From Brasilonema sp. CT11 (lineage in GTDB: Bacteria; Cyanobacteriota; Cyanobacteriia; Cyanobacteriales; Nostocaceae): a stretch of DNA of 48,231 nt. The position numbers were made by a program, and so were the translations under genes. Location: contig NZ_JABXYX010000039.1 of assembly GCF_017982655.1 (NCBI RefSeq), positions 1-48,231 on the forward strand, written 5' to 3'. Shown one piece after another: positions 1-7,249 of this stretch (positions are counted from its first letter, which is position 1; each line of letters begins with the position of its first letter). The notes below the pieces were generated by a model. It saw only the letters and a program-made list of their open reading frames with translations. It was not told the origin of the DNA and searched no databases.

Positions 1-59
1 AACAGTAGAGGTTCAAGAATTTCCCACTCTTCGTCTGTTAGGCTGCTGGAGTATGGCAT
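1..59 (-). pseudogene. IS5-family transposase, N-terminal fragment at window edge
   Basis: Read on the minus strand from an ATG at 59, the bases encode MPYSSSLTDEEWEILEPLL, a typical start of IS5-type (DUF4096) transposases. The rest lies left of the window. The IS end should lie between 59 and about 115, because hsdM coding sequence starts abruptly there. The IS reads away from hsdM and has evidently cut it. Completeness of the transposase cannot be judged here. Identification rests on the N-terminal motif alone. Confidence 0.7.
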
Positions 60-108
60 GGTTGCTGGATAAGGCTTTTGCCGTAACTTTACTTCAACAC
101 TGTAAAAG

Positions 109-759
109 ATGTCAAATGGGTTCTATACAGAGATTCCTACAAATTTGTTATTTTTTGACTGTTCTGGACAAACGGATGAGATTTGGTACTACGAAATTCC
201 GTTGCCGCAAGGACGCAAGAAATATACTAAAACCAAGCCAATACAAGATGAGGACTTTGCTGACTCTATAGGATGGTGGAAGAACCGACAGGAGAATGAA
301 CGCGCTTGGAAGTATAACTTTCGGGAGGCTTATCACCAAGCGATAAAAGAAGCAACACTCCACTGGGATGCAGCGAACAAAGCTGAGGAAACTGCTAACC
401 AATGCGTTAAGACAGCTAAGAACTTAGCTGAAAAAATCCAAAGGTTGCGGAATTCAATTTTGGACTTCTCGCCAGCAGAAAAAAATGCACGGATTCAAGC
501 TGAGATTGAAGCGCTAAAGGATGAGATAACACAGACTCAATTAGAGGAACAACGTCAGCGCGAGATTTTAAAGGATGAGCAAGCAAAAGGCGATGCTATC
601 TACTGGGCGATTTATAATCTTGACCGCAAAAACCCCAACAGTCAGCAGGATTTTGAGCATTTACCGCCTGAGCAGTTATTAGCGGATATTTTGGAAAAGG
701 ATAAGCGAGTCGCTGAGATTATGGCAGAGATTCGGCAGTTGTTAAAAAGTGATAGTTAA
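109..759 (+). pseudogene. hsdM: HsdM, C-terminal part only (type I DNA methyltransferase), truncated by IS
   Basis: The 216 residues match the C-terminal third of type I restriction-modification N6-adenine methylases. An IPTNLLFFDCSG stretch corresponds to the end of the catalytic domain (G-V-K-T-N-L-L-F-F in relatives). A WYYEIPLPQG strand, a WWKNRQENERAWK segment, a coiled-coil helix at about residues 75-165 and a YNLDRKNP...DFEHLPPEQLLADILEKDKRVAEIM tail follow. The SAM-binding and NPPY catalytic motifs are missing. An in-frame TAA at 103-105 and the IS5-like end just upstream show that the front was removed by insertion. The ATG at 109 is fortuitous. The stop overlaps the hsdS start (TAATG), the normal coupled hsdM-hsdS arrangement. 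The fragment cannot methylate DNA unless the rest of hsdM is supplied elsewhere. Confidence 0.85.
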
Positions 760-2159
760 TGCTAAAACTAACCTTTAAGCAAACCCAAGCTGAAGTGATA
801 GTTCGAGCTGCTTCAACTATCATATTTAATACTTTGAATAGAGCAGGCTACCCAATTGTAGCTTTGTCTGAATTGGCTGATAATCCACAATATGGTTTTA
901 CTGCTAGCGCCTCATTTGAACAAGTAGGAGCAAAATTTGTCCGTATTACCGATTTAAAAGATGGTGGCATAAAGTGGGATACTGTACCCTATTGCAAATG
1001 TGATCAACCAGAAAAGTATCTGATTTACCCCAATGATATTTTGTTTGCAAGAACAGGTGCAACAACTGGAAAAACACATCTTGTCAAAGAAGCTCCATAC
1101 GCTATTTTTGCTTCCTACTTGATACGAATACGCCCAAAGCCACTAGTAGATCCTGAATATCTTTATTCATTTTTTCAATCTGATGCTTACTGGACACAGA
1201 TTTTAGATGAAAAGGAAGGCTCGGCACAGCCTAACGTTAATGGTCAAAAATTGATGAATATTCTAGTGCCAATGGTCGGTAGTGAGATTCAGTCTGCTAT
1301 CAGTAACTTCCTGGAAGTTGTGAGAAACCGACAAGACGGTAGTTTTGAAGAACTGCCTGAACTGCCACCACCGATGAAGGAACAACGGCGGATTGTGGCG
1401 CGGGTTGAGGAACTGGCGGGGAAGATTGAGGAAGTGCGATCGCTTAGGAAAGAGGCGCTTGAAGAAACAGAAGTGCTTGTATCTTCCTCACTATCACAGA
1501 TATTTGATTATCAAATTTCCGATAAGCTTCCCAACGGTTGGAAATGGAAAGCTTTAGGTGAACTGCTGTTAAATAATAAGGAGGGAATGACTACAGGTCC
1601 ATTTGGAACACTTCTACAAAAGTCTGAAATTCAGTCTGAAGGAGTACCTGTTCTTGGGATAGCCAATGTTCAGGCTAATCGTTTTGTGCCTGGGTTTATT
1701 GATTATGTAAGTCCTTGGAAAGCTCAAACGCTATCATCGTATAAGCTACAGCCAGATGATATTGTGATTGCTAGGTCTGGAACCGTTGGCAGAAGCTGTG
1801 TTGTTCCACTAGGACTTGAGCCAGCGCCCATCATATCTACAAATTTAATCAAGCTACGGCTTGATAAGCAAACTTTTTTACCTGAACTTTTGTGTCGTCT
1901 GTTCAATGGTTCGCGTCTTATTGAGCGTCACAAGGATTCTGAATGCCGTGGTTCTACACGCTCTTTTTTCACTCAAACAATCTTATTAAGACTCAAAATA
2001 CCAGTCCCACCTATCCCCGAACAATGCCGCATCGTTGCTTACCTTGATGAACTTCAAGCCAAGGTAAACACAATGAAGCGACACAGAGAAGAGGCGATGA
2101 AAGAACTGGATGCACTGCTACCTTCTATACTTGACAAAGCATTCAAAGGGGAACTGTAA
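759..2159 (+). CDS. hsdS: Type I restriction-modification specificity subunit HsdS
   Basis: This is the DNA-recognition subunit of a type I restriction enzyme. In a 466-residue protein, two target-recognition domains (about 20-200 and 260-415) are separated and followed by conserved helices. The central one is EQRRIVARVEELAGKIEEV (about 208-226), and the distal one starts PIPEQCRIVAYLDELQAKV (about 417). The two TRDs read different half-sites of a bipartite target and the helices set the spacing. The ATG overlaps the hsdM stop by one base, so translation is coupled. The length is usual and both halves look intact. The partner hsdM is truncated and no hsdR is present in the window, so the system is probably inactive here or relies on subunits elsewhere. 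It lies in the cargo position of the transposon. Confidence 0.93.
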   Translation: MLKLTFKQTQAEVIVRAASTIIFNTLNRAGYPIVALSELADNPQYGFTASASFEQVGAKFVRITDLKDGGIKWDTVPYCKCDQPEKYLIYPNDILFARTGATTGKTHLVKEAPYAIFASYLIRIRPKPLVDPEYLYSFFQSDAYWTQILDEKEGSAQPNVNGQKLMNILVPMVGSEIQSAISNFLEVVRNRQDGSFEELPELPPPMKEQRRIVARVEELAGKIEEVRSLRKEALEETEVLVSSSLSQIFDYQISDKLPNGWKWKALGELLLNNKEGMTTGPFGTLLQKSEIQSEGVPVLGIANVQANRFVPGFIDYVSPWKAQTLSSYKLQPDDIVIARSGTVGRSCVVPLGLEPAPIISTNLIKLRLDKQTFLPELLCRLFNGSRLIERHKDSECRGSTRSFFTQTILLRLKIPVPPIPEQCRIVAYLDELQAKVNTMKRHREEAMKELDALLPSILDKAFKGEL

Positions 2160-2241
2160 CTACTATAAATATCTGATAGCTGTCTCTATAAGCAGTATAT
2201 TTAACTAAGCCATAATGAATAAAGTTGGCAGAGGGTAGTAA

Positions 2242-4140
2242 ATGGACTTAGAAACGTTACTCCAACATATCAACTTTGGAGAAGACGAAGACATTGAGTT
2301 TAAGTCCGCAGATGGGAATTTACCAAATGATATGTGGGAAACAGCATCCGCATTTGCAAATACAGATGGAGGCAACATTATACTGGGTGTCAGCCAAGGC
2401 AAAAGTGGGTTTACTATTTCTGGAGTACGCAACCTAGATGGATTATTGAACAACTTTTGGAACAATCACAATAATTCACAAAAACTTAGCACCCCCATTT
2501 GCTCAAATTCGGATGTGCAAGTTCTGAAGGTTGGCGTACACAATTTAGTAGTTGTCAGAGTGCCCAAAGCTATACGCACACAGCGTCCTGTGTACATCAA
2601 GAACAACCCAATGACTGGCACTTTCAAACGGAATTTTGAGGGAGATTACCGTTGTACCCCAGAGGAAGTGCGGCAGATGTTACGGGATGCTGGCAACGAA
2701 CCTCAAGACAACCAGGTTTTAGAAGGATTTAATCTCACTGACCTTGACCCAGAAACACTTAAATCATTTCGCCAAAGGTTTACTTCCAGGGAACCTGATC
2801 ACCCTTGGCTTGCATTAGACGATAAGAATCTGCTGACGCAGTTAGGTGGCTGGAAACGCGATCGCCTTACAAGTAAAGAAGGACTAACACTAGCAGGTTT
2901 ACTCATGTTTGGTCGTGAGCGTAGTATTTTAGATGCGCTTCCTAACTACCAGCTAGATTATCAGGAGCGACTTTCTAATGATCCAGAAATCCGCTGGACT
3001 TATAGATTGACACTCGATGGCAAATGGGAACCTAATCTTTTTAACTTCTATTACCGCGTTTATAGTCGTTTAGTCAACGATATAAATGTCCCATTTCAAT
3101 TAGACAGGGATGCAGTGCGACGGGGTGAAACTCATGTGCATGAAGCACTCCGAGAAGCTCTTGTCAATTCTCTTATCCATGCAGATCATCAATCGACTCG
3201 TCCTCTAATAGTTACAAAGTTGCCAAATAGTTTTTTATTCTCTAATCCTGGTCGCCTGAGAATTTCTCTTCAGCAGCTTTATGACGGTGGTATCAGCGAT
3301 CCTCGCAACCCCAACCTGCAAAAAATGTTTCAAATGCTTGGCTTGAGTGAGAAAGCAGGTTCAGGTTTTGGCAAGATTCTCCGTGCCTGGAAAGAGCAGC
3401 AATGGTTGATTCCGTTGGTGTCAGAAAAACTAGAGTTAGAAATGACATCAGTTGCATTACCAACGATGAGCTTGATTCCCGAAAATGTCGAGAAAGAGTT
3501 AAGAGAAATTGTCGGGGATAACTATTCTGAACTAACAGAGCTAGAACGCATTATTTTGGTACTAGCACATCAATTTAGAGAAGTTTGTAATACTGATATT
3601 CAACGTTACAGACAGGAACACCCAAGAGACATAGGGGAGTGTCTCAAGCAGTTAGTATATAAAGGCTGCTTAGAAAGTTCAGGTCGTGGTCGTGGAACAA
3701 ACTATACTTTAGCCAACACAGAAGCTCAACCAGATTTGCTTTCACTGCTTCCAAGCTCCGAACATTACGAACCGAACTCCGAACATTACGAACCGAACTC
3801 CGAACATTATGAACCGAACTCCGAACATTACAAGCGTCTCCAAGATATTGCTGCCCCTGTCCGTGGGAAAGGTCGCGCCAGTAAACAGGTTGTGGAGCCG
3901 ATTATTTTAGAGCTTTGCTCCGAACATTACCTACCACTCCGAACATTAGCTGAACTACTGGGAAGAGAACCTGACAGCATTCGGAACCACTATGTAAACC
4001 CAATGTTAGACCGGGGCTTATTAAAGTTACGATACCCTGAACAACTGAGTCATCCTCAGCAGGCATACATAACGGTATCTTCTCGAAATATACAAGTTAA
4101 CCAAGTTTCTGAAACTCCGCCATCTCCGCAAAACTCATAA
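2242..4140 (+). CDS. AlbA_2/Schlafen-type ATP-binding protein (RecG-like transcriptional regulator family)
   Basis: The N-terminal AlbA_2 (Schlafen-like) domain, residues 15-125, carries EDIEFKSADG and TASAFANTDGGNIILGV. A GHKL-type HATPase_c_4 module at about 290-380 has EALREALVNSLIHADH as N-box. The C-terminal part has winged-helix-like segments (LRTLAELLGREPDSIRNHYVNPML, about 570-605) and four tandem SEHYEPN-type repeats (about 506-532). Such proteins are often encoded inside or next to type I RM loci. Their role there is not settled; regulation or accessory defence is suspected. The gene follows hsdS by 82 bases on the same strand. Its 3' end overlaps the 3' end of the opposing tniQ by 44 bases, so the two transcripts would be antisense to one another. 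The start is the ATG at 2242. Confidence 0.85.
   Translation: MDLETLLQHINFGEDEDIEFKSADGNLPNDMWETASAFANTDGGNIILGVSQGKSGFTISGVRNLDGLLNNFWNNHNNSQKLSTPICSNSDVQVLKVGVHNLVVVRVPKAIRTQRPVYIKNNPMTGTFKRNFEGDYRCTPEEVRQMLRDAGNEPQDNQVLEGFNLTDLDPETLKSFRQRFTSREPDHPWLALDDKNLLTQLGGWKRDRLTSKEGLTLAGLLMFGRERSILDALPNYQLDYQERLSNDPEIRWTYRLTLDGKWEPNLFNFYYRVYSRLVNDINVPFQLDRDAVRRGETHVHEALREALVNSLIHADHQSTRPLIVTKLPNSFLFSNPGRLRISLQQLYDGGISDPRNPNLQKMFQMLGLSEKAGSGFGKILRAWKEQQWLIPLVSEKLELEMTSVALPTMSLIPENVEKELREIVGDNYSELTELERIILVLAHQFREVCNTDIQRYRQEHPRDIGECLKQLVYKGCLESSGRGRGTNYTLANTEAQPDLLSLLPSSEHYEPNSEHYEPNSEHYEPNSEHYKRLQDIAAPVRGKGRASKQVVEPIILELCSEHYLPLRTLAELLGREPDSIRNHYVNPMLDRGLLKLRYPEQLSHPQQAYITVSSRNIQVNQVSETPPSPQNS
3757..3830 (+). 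repeat. 21-bp tandem repeat inside the AlbA_2 gene (SEHYEPN-coding)
   Basis: Three full copies and one partial copy of a 21-bp unit (TCCGAACATTACGAACCGAA plus one base) start at 3757, 3778, 3799 and 3820. They differ only by one synonymous base in copy 3 (TAT for TAC). The core CTCCGAACATTA recurs nearby at about 3917-3928 in the same reading frame and again at about 3937-3948 in a different frame, where it encodes LRTL. Copy number could vary by slippage without shifting the frame. Confidence 0.9.
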
Positions 4141-4600
4141 AACATCGCTGACACCACCCATCTATCCACAACGCTGGAACCTTAAACCTTGCTCCACAAT
4201 TTGGACATTCTGATCGCAAGCGTAATTTGTGGCGATCGCACTCCTGCGTCACCTTAAACTGCCATTCAATTTTGTGACAAGGTGACTCAGCATAACAAGC
4301 CCCACACAACCGAATTGGTTCAAGATTCATCCCCACCCCAGCAGGTGGTAACATTTGCTCTAGCCTATGAGCATCAACCCCCACCACAGTAGCTAATGCC
4401 TCCAACTGTTGCCTAGAAGGAGGGGGATTAAATCGAAACTTTTCCCAACGTGCGATCGCACCCCCAAGTCCTGCTGCTTTACCTAAACCAGTAGGCGTTA
4501 ATTCATTTGCCCGTCGAAAGCGTCCTAAAAAGTGACTTAGACTTTCCCCTTCCAATGGTTCAACTTGAAACAACCAGGGTTTAATATCTTCCGCTTCCAT
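4097..4600 (-). CDS. tniQ: TniQ of a type V-K CRISPR-associated transposon
   Basis: This is the small targeting adaptor that, in ShCAST-like elements, caps the TnsC filament and links it to the Cas12k-guide complex. From the ATG at 4600 the protein is 167 residues, the size I recall for ShTniQ, and closely resembles it (KPWLF, GESLSHFLGRFRRAN, MLPPAGVGM, EPIRLCGACYAESPCHKIEWQ). Zinc-ligand pairs are visible at C99/C102, C121/H124, C132/C135 and C150/C153. The start overlaps the tnsC stop (TGATG), so it is the third gene of the tnsBC-tniQ operon. The short size separates it from the larger TniQ/TnsD of other Tn7-like elements. It overlaps the 3' end of the convergent AlbA_2 gene by 44 bases. 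Confidence 0.94.
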   Translation of the reverse strand: MEAEDIKPWLFQVEPLEGESLSHFLGRFRRANELTPTGLGKAAGLGGAIARWEKFRFNPPPSRQQLEALATVVGVDAHRLEQMLPPAGVGMNLEPIRLCGACYAESPCHKIEWQFKVTQECDRHKLRLRSECPNCGARFKVPALWIDGWCQRCFMSFAEMAEFQKLG

Positions 4601-5436
4601 CACTTATATTCAGTAGCAACTTCCTTCAAAGTTTCTAAGTCAATCTTTTGTAGTCCGTTTTTCAAAGCCCGAATCGCAGACTCTCGCAAAATCATATCCA
4701 TCAAACCGATATAGCCACCCGTCGCTTCTCCCAAAGTCTTCAGCATTGTCTTACTCGAAAGATTAGAAGCAACTGGTAACTTTAAAATTTGCTTCTCCCA
4801 AATATTCACCGTCCGCTTAAAATCTTCCCCCGACATTTTCCCAAAACGGTGACAAGATCGGAAACGGTTGTAAACCTGCTCATCCCGCTTAATCACAGCG
4901 TCCAATCGGTCAGTACCAACCAAAATCACCGCTATTTCCAACTTGTCAAAAATATCACGCACTTCAGCAAAAGTTTTCGGTTTAAAGCGGTCAGCTTCAT
5001 CAATAATCAACATCTCAACCCCACAACCTTTAAGAACACGCAGCGTTCTATCCCGAATTTCCGCTACTGTTCCTTTAGTTACTTGGTACTTCAAATGTTC
5101 CATAATTACCCCAAACAACTCCTTAGCGCCGCACTCTTGCGGAATTTGGATATAAGCCACAGGTACAGTTGGTGGTTTTCCAGCTGACTGAAGAGGTTTA
5201 TTTCTTAACCTATAAGCATCACAACCCATAGTTTTACCAGTTCTTGACTCACCTACAACACGCCCAGACTGACGTGATTGGCGCTTTCCTTCCAACCAGT
5301 CATGAAGAATTTGTACTTGTTCAAGTGGGACAAAACCCTTACGATTTAATCGTTGAATCTCCGCTTGCAATTTCTCACTATTAATAGGAATATCACCCAA
5401 TTGTTTGGCGACTGCTTGAGCTTCTTTTGAAGTCAT
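4600..5436 (-). CDS. tnsC: TnsC, AAA+ regulator ATPase of a type V-K CRISPR-associated transposon
   Basis: This ATPase polymerises on DNA and recruits TnsB to the target marked by TniQ/Cas12k. The protein has 278 residues from the ATG at 5436. Walker A is GESRTGKT (62-69), Walker B is MLIIDEAD (142-149), and VGTDRLDAVIKRDEQV follows as the sensor region. The sequence aligns along its length with my recollection of ShTnsC (KGCGVEMLIIDEADR, KKID...EVA.EYK ending). No TnsA- or TnsD-interacting extension is present. ATG 5436 lies two bases past the tnsB stop; a GTG at 5445 overlapping tnsB is the alternative start. The 3' end overlaps tniQ, so the three genes form one operon. Key motifs are intact. 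Confidence 0.95.
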   Translation of the reverse strand: MTSKEAQAVAKQLGDIPINSEKLQAEIQRLNRKGFVPLEQVQILHDWLEGKRQSRQSGRVVGESRTGKTMGCDAYRLRNKPLQSAGKPPTVPVAYIQIPQECGAKELFGVIMEHLKYQVTKGTVAEIRDRTLRVLKGCGVEMLIIDEADRFKPKTFAEVRDIFDKLEIAVILVGTDRLDAVIKRDEQVYNRFRSCHRFGKMSGEDFKRTVNIWEKQILKLPVASNLSSKTMLKTLGEATGGYIGLMDMILRESAIRALKNGLQKIDLETLKEVATEYK

Positions 5437-5438
5437 TT

Positions 5439-7154
5439 TTACCACCCGTAATCATCACGCATTTGTTCGTAATCAAATACCTCTGGCATCTCTGGTTCAG
5501 TTTGAGTGTCAATAGATGCCACCATCTCTGGTTCCTCTGGCTCAACTCTTATCGTTTGTTTAGCTTTTTGCACTTCAGTCTGTTCTGCTTGTTGACGCTC
5601 TTTTTTGGTTTTCTTTGGCAAAGAAAAAGTTTCCCGTTCCCGAACTTCTGCCAAAATTGACCGATTGCTCACAGCCTTACCCGCTTCCCGTACTTTACGA
5701 CTGCTAGCTTTTGCCTCGTCTAACGAGAGTTCCTCTGTCTGCAAATCTTGAGCATAAGCACGGGCAAGAAATACTTCCTTATCCCCTTCTGTGCGATAAA
5801 CCAAAATCGTTGTGATGTCTCTGGGGTCATAGCGCAATACAACACTTTCCCCCGCGTAACCTGCCAAAAGCTCGCCTCGGTACATGAGATTTTCAAGTTG
5901 CAGATATCCTCCACGTTGGATTTGTCGCCATGTTCGCTTCATTAAGCAAATATCCAAATCCCGTTCGCAAAGTAAATCCGGCATTGCAATTAACCCAGAT
6001 TCCCAACGTTGAAATCGTGTTTGGTCGCCCATCCGTGCATCAAGTCGTTGGTTATAGTTATCAACGATGTAACGTACTAAACGCTGCTGTAGTTGCCGCA
6101 ATGTTAGGCAAGCTTCTTTTTCCGCTGACTCTGGTCGTTCTTGTACGTTTGACCCCGTATATCCGGGCAAAGTTGAGAATAACTCGGTATTGAAGGTTTT
6201 AAACGGACGTTCGACACTACCACCTTCAGATGGGCGATCGCGCAAATGACAAACAAACCCCAACTGCACTCCTATCTGTTGCAAATGGTTAGAACGAAAA
6301 TCTTTACCCCCATCCGTATAAAAGTGTTGCGGTAAACCAGAAGTACCCCATTCCTCATTAAGTGCATATTCTGAACCATATTGCTTAGGCAAAATTGCAT
6401 GACGCAGCGCTAAAGCCACAACAGTCGAACTTGGTGCATCGTAGCCCAAGTTAATCCCCATAATGCAGCGCGAATAACTATCAATAACCGTTGTTAACCA
6501 AGGACGACTAAGAATTTTGCCTGAGCTGTCTACTAATAAAACATCAATTAGGGTGTGGTCGCATTGCCAAACTTGGTTACTATGTTCTACTTGTAAATCT
6601 TTCCCATCACGGGTTTTCACTGATAGCCGCGAACCACGCCAACCAGGAGAGCGAATACTCTTAGCTTGCTCAATTTTATCTATTAACGGTTGCAAAATCC
6701 GATAAACCGTCATGTGGGAAGGAGGTTTAATGCCCAGTTCGTCTGCTCTAGCCTTCACTCTAATAAATACCTGCTGGCGAGTCATTCTTTTACTTCCTTT
6801 ATTACCCTCTTTATAGGTCTTTAAAACAAACTCTTGCCAGTTTTCATCGACTCGGTGCTTTCCTTTGTCAGCTCGTTGATTTTGCGTCAGTCCAGCCAAA
6901 CCCTCCTGTTCCCACTTGTCAACCAGTCGCCTGACTGTGCGTACCGACTTGCCAAGTTTTTCTGCTGCTTGTTGGAGGCGCTGAGTATATGTAGTGCGAT
7001 CGCTATTTTCTAAAAGACTTTGAATCACCTCCATTTTCAGCAAAGCTTCATCCGACAGTTCATCAACAATAACGTTCGTTTCAGCAAGATTATTATTAAC
7101 ATCTGCGGAGCTTGCCAAAGTCATAGAGGTTGTAGAAAATTCTGCTTCCTGCAT
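5439..7154 (-). CDS. tnsB: TnsB, DDE transposase of a type V-K CRISPR-associated transposon
   Basis: This is the integrase that binds the transposon ends and joins 3' ends to target DNA. The protein has 571 residues from the ATG at 7154; a TTG at 7169 would add five. Order of parts: N-terminal helix-turn-helix domains (about 35-165, with LGKSVRTVRRLVDKWEQEGL), an RNase H-fold catalytic core with D199 (QCDHT), D281 (TDGGKDF) and E315 (GGSVERPF), a beta-barrel, then a charged tail (KETFSLPKK-type) that ends in the TnsC-contacting C-terminus. All three catalytic acids are present, so the enzyme looks active. No TnsA gene is adjacent, as expected for V-K elements. The 5' flank carries a TnsB-like site at 7195-7218 and is then interrupted by the IS-bounded unit at 7250. 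Confidence 0.94.
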   Translation of the reverse strand: MQEAEFSTTSMTLASSADVNNNLAETNVIVDELSDEALLKMEVIQSLLENSDRTTYTQRLQQAAEKLGKSVRTVRRLVDKWEQEGLAGLTQNQRADKGKHRVDENWQEFVLKTYKEGNKGSKRMTRQQVFIRVKARADELGIKPPSHMTVYRILQPLIDKIEQAKSIRSPGWRGSRLSVKTRDGKDLQVEHSNQVWQCDHTLIDVLLVDSSGKILSRPWLTTVIDSYSRCIMGINLGYDAPSSTVVALALRHAILPKQYGSEYALNEEWGTSGLPQHFYTDGGKDFRSNHLQQIGVQLGFVCHLRDRPSEGGSVERPFKTFNTELFSTLPGYTGSNVQERPESAEKEACLTLRQLQQRLVRYIVDNYNQRLDARMGDQTRFQRWESGLIAMPDLLCERDLDICLMKRTWRQIQRGGYLQLENLMYRGELLAGYAGESVVLRYDPRDITTILVYRTEGDKEVFLARAYAQDLQTEELSLDEAKASSRKVREAGKAVSNRSILAEVRERETFSLPKKTKKERQQAEQTEVQKAKQTIRVEPEEPEMVASIDTQTEPEMPEVFDYEQMRDDYGW

Positions 7155-7194
7155 ACGGTGTTTTATCAAAACATAGTTGTATTATACTACTAAT

Positions 7195-7218
7195 TTGACA
7201 AATAATTTGTTAATTTAG
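7195..7218 (+). promoter_or_regulatory. Candidate internal TnsB-binding site upstream of tnsB
   Basis: TTGACAAATAATTTGTTAAT followed by TTAG lies about 40 bp upstream of tnsB. It differs at few positions from the terminal site at 26644-26668 (TTGACAAATAATTAGTTAAT followed by GTACA). It therefore looks like the innermost of a series of end sites, and may also allow TnsB to affect its own promoter. Assignment is by sequence similarity only. Confidence 0.65.
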
Positions 7219-7249
7219 AAAAATCGTGATTTTTCCATGTTTCTGGGAA

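Noticed and set aside
5427-6705. Plus-strand ORFs of 60-130 codons across tnsB and tnsC
   Set aside because: Each is antisense to the well-supported transposition genes and has no recognisable protein pattern.
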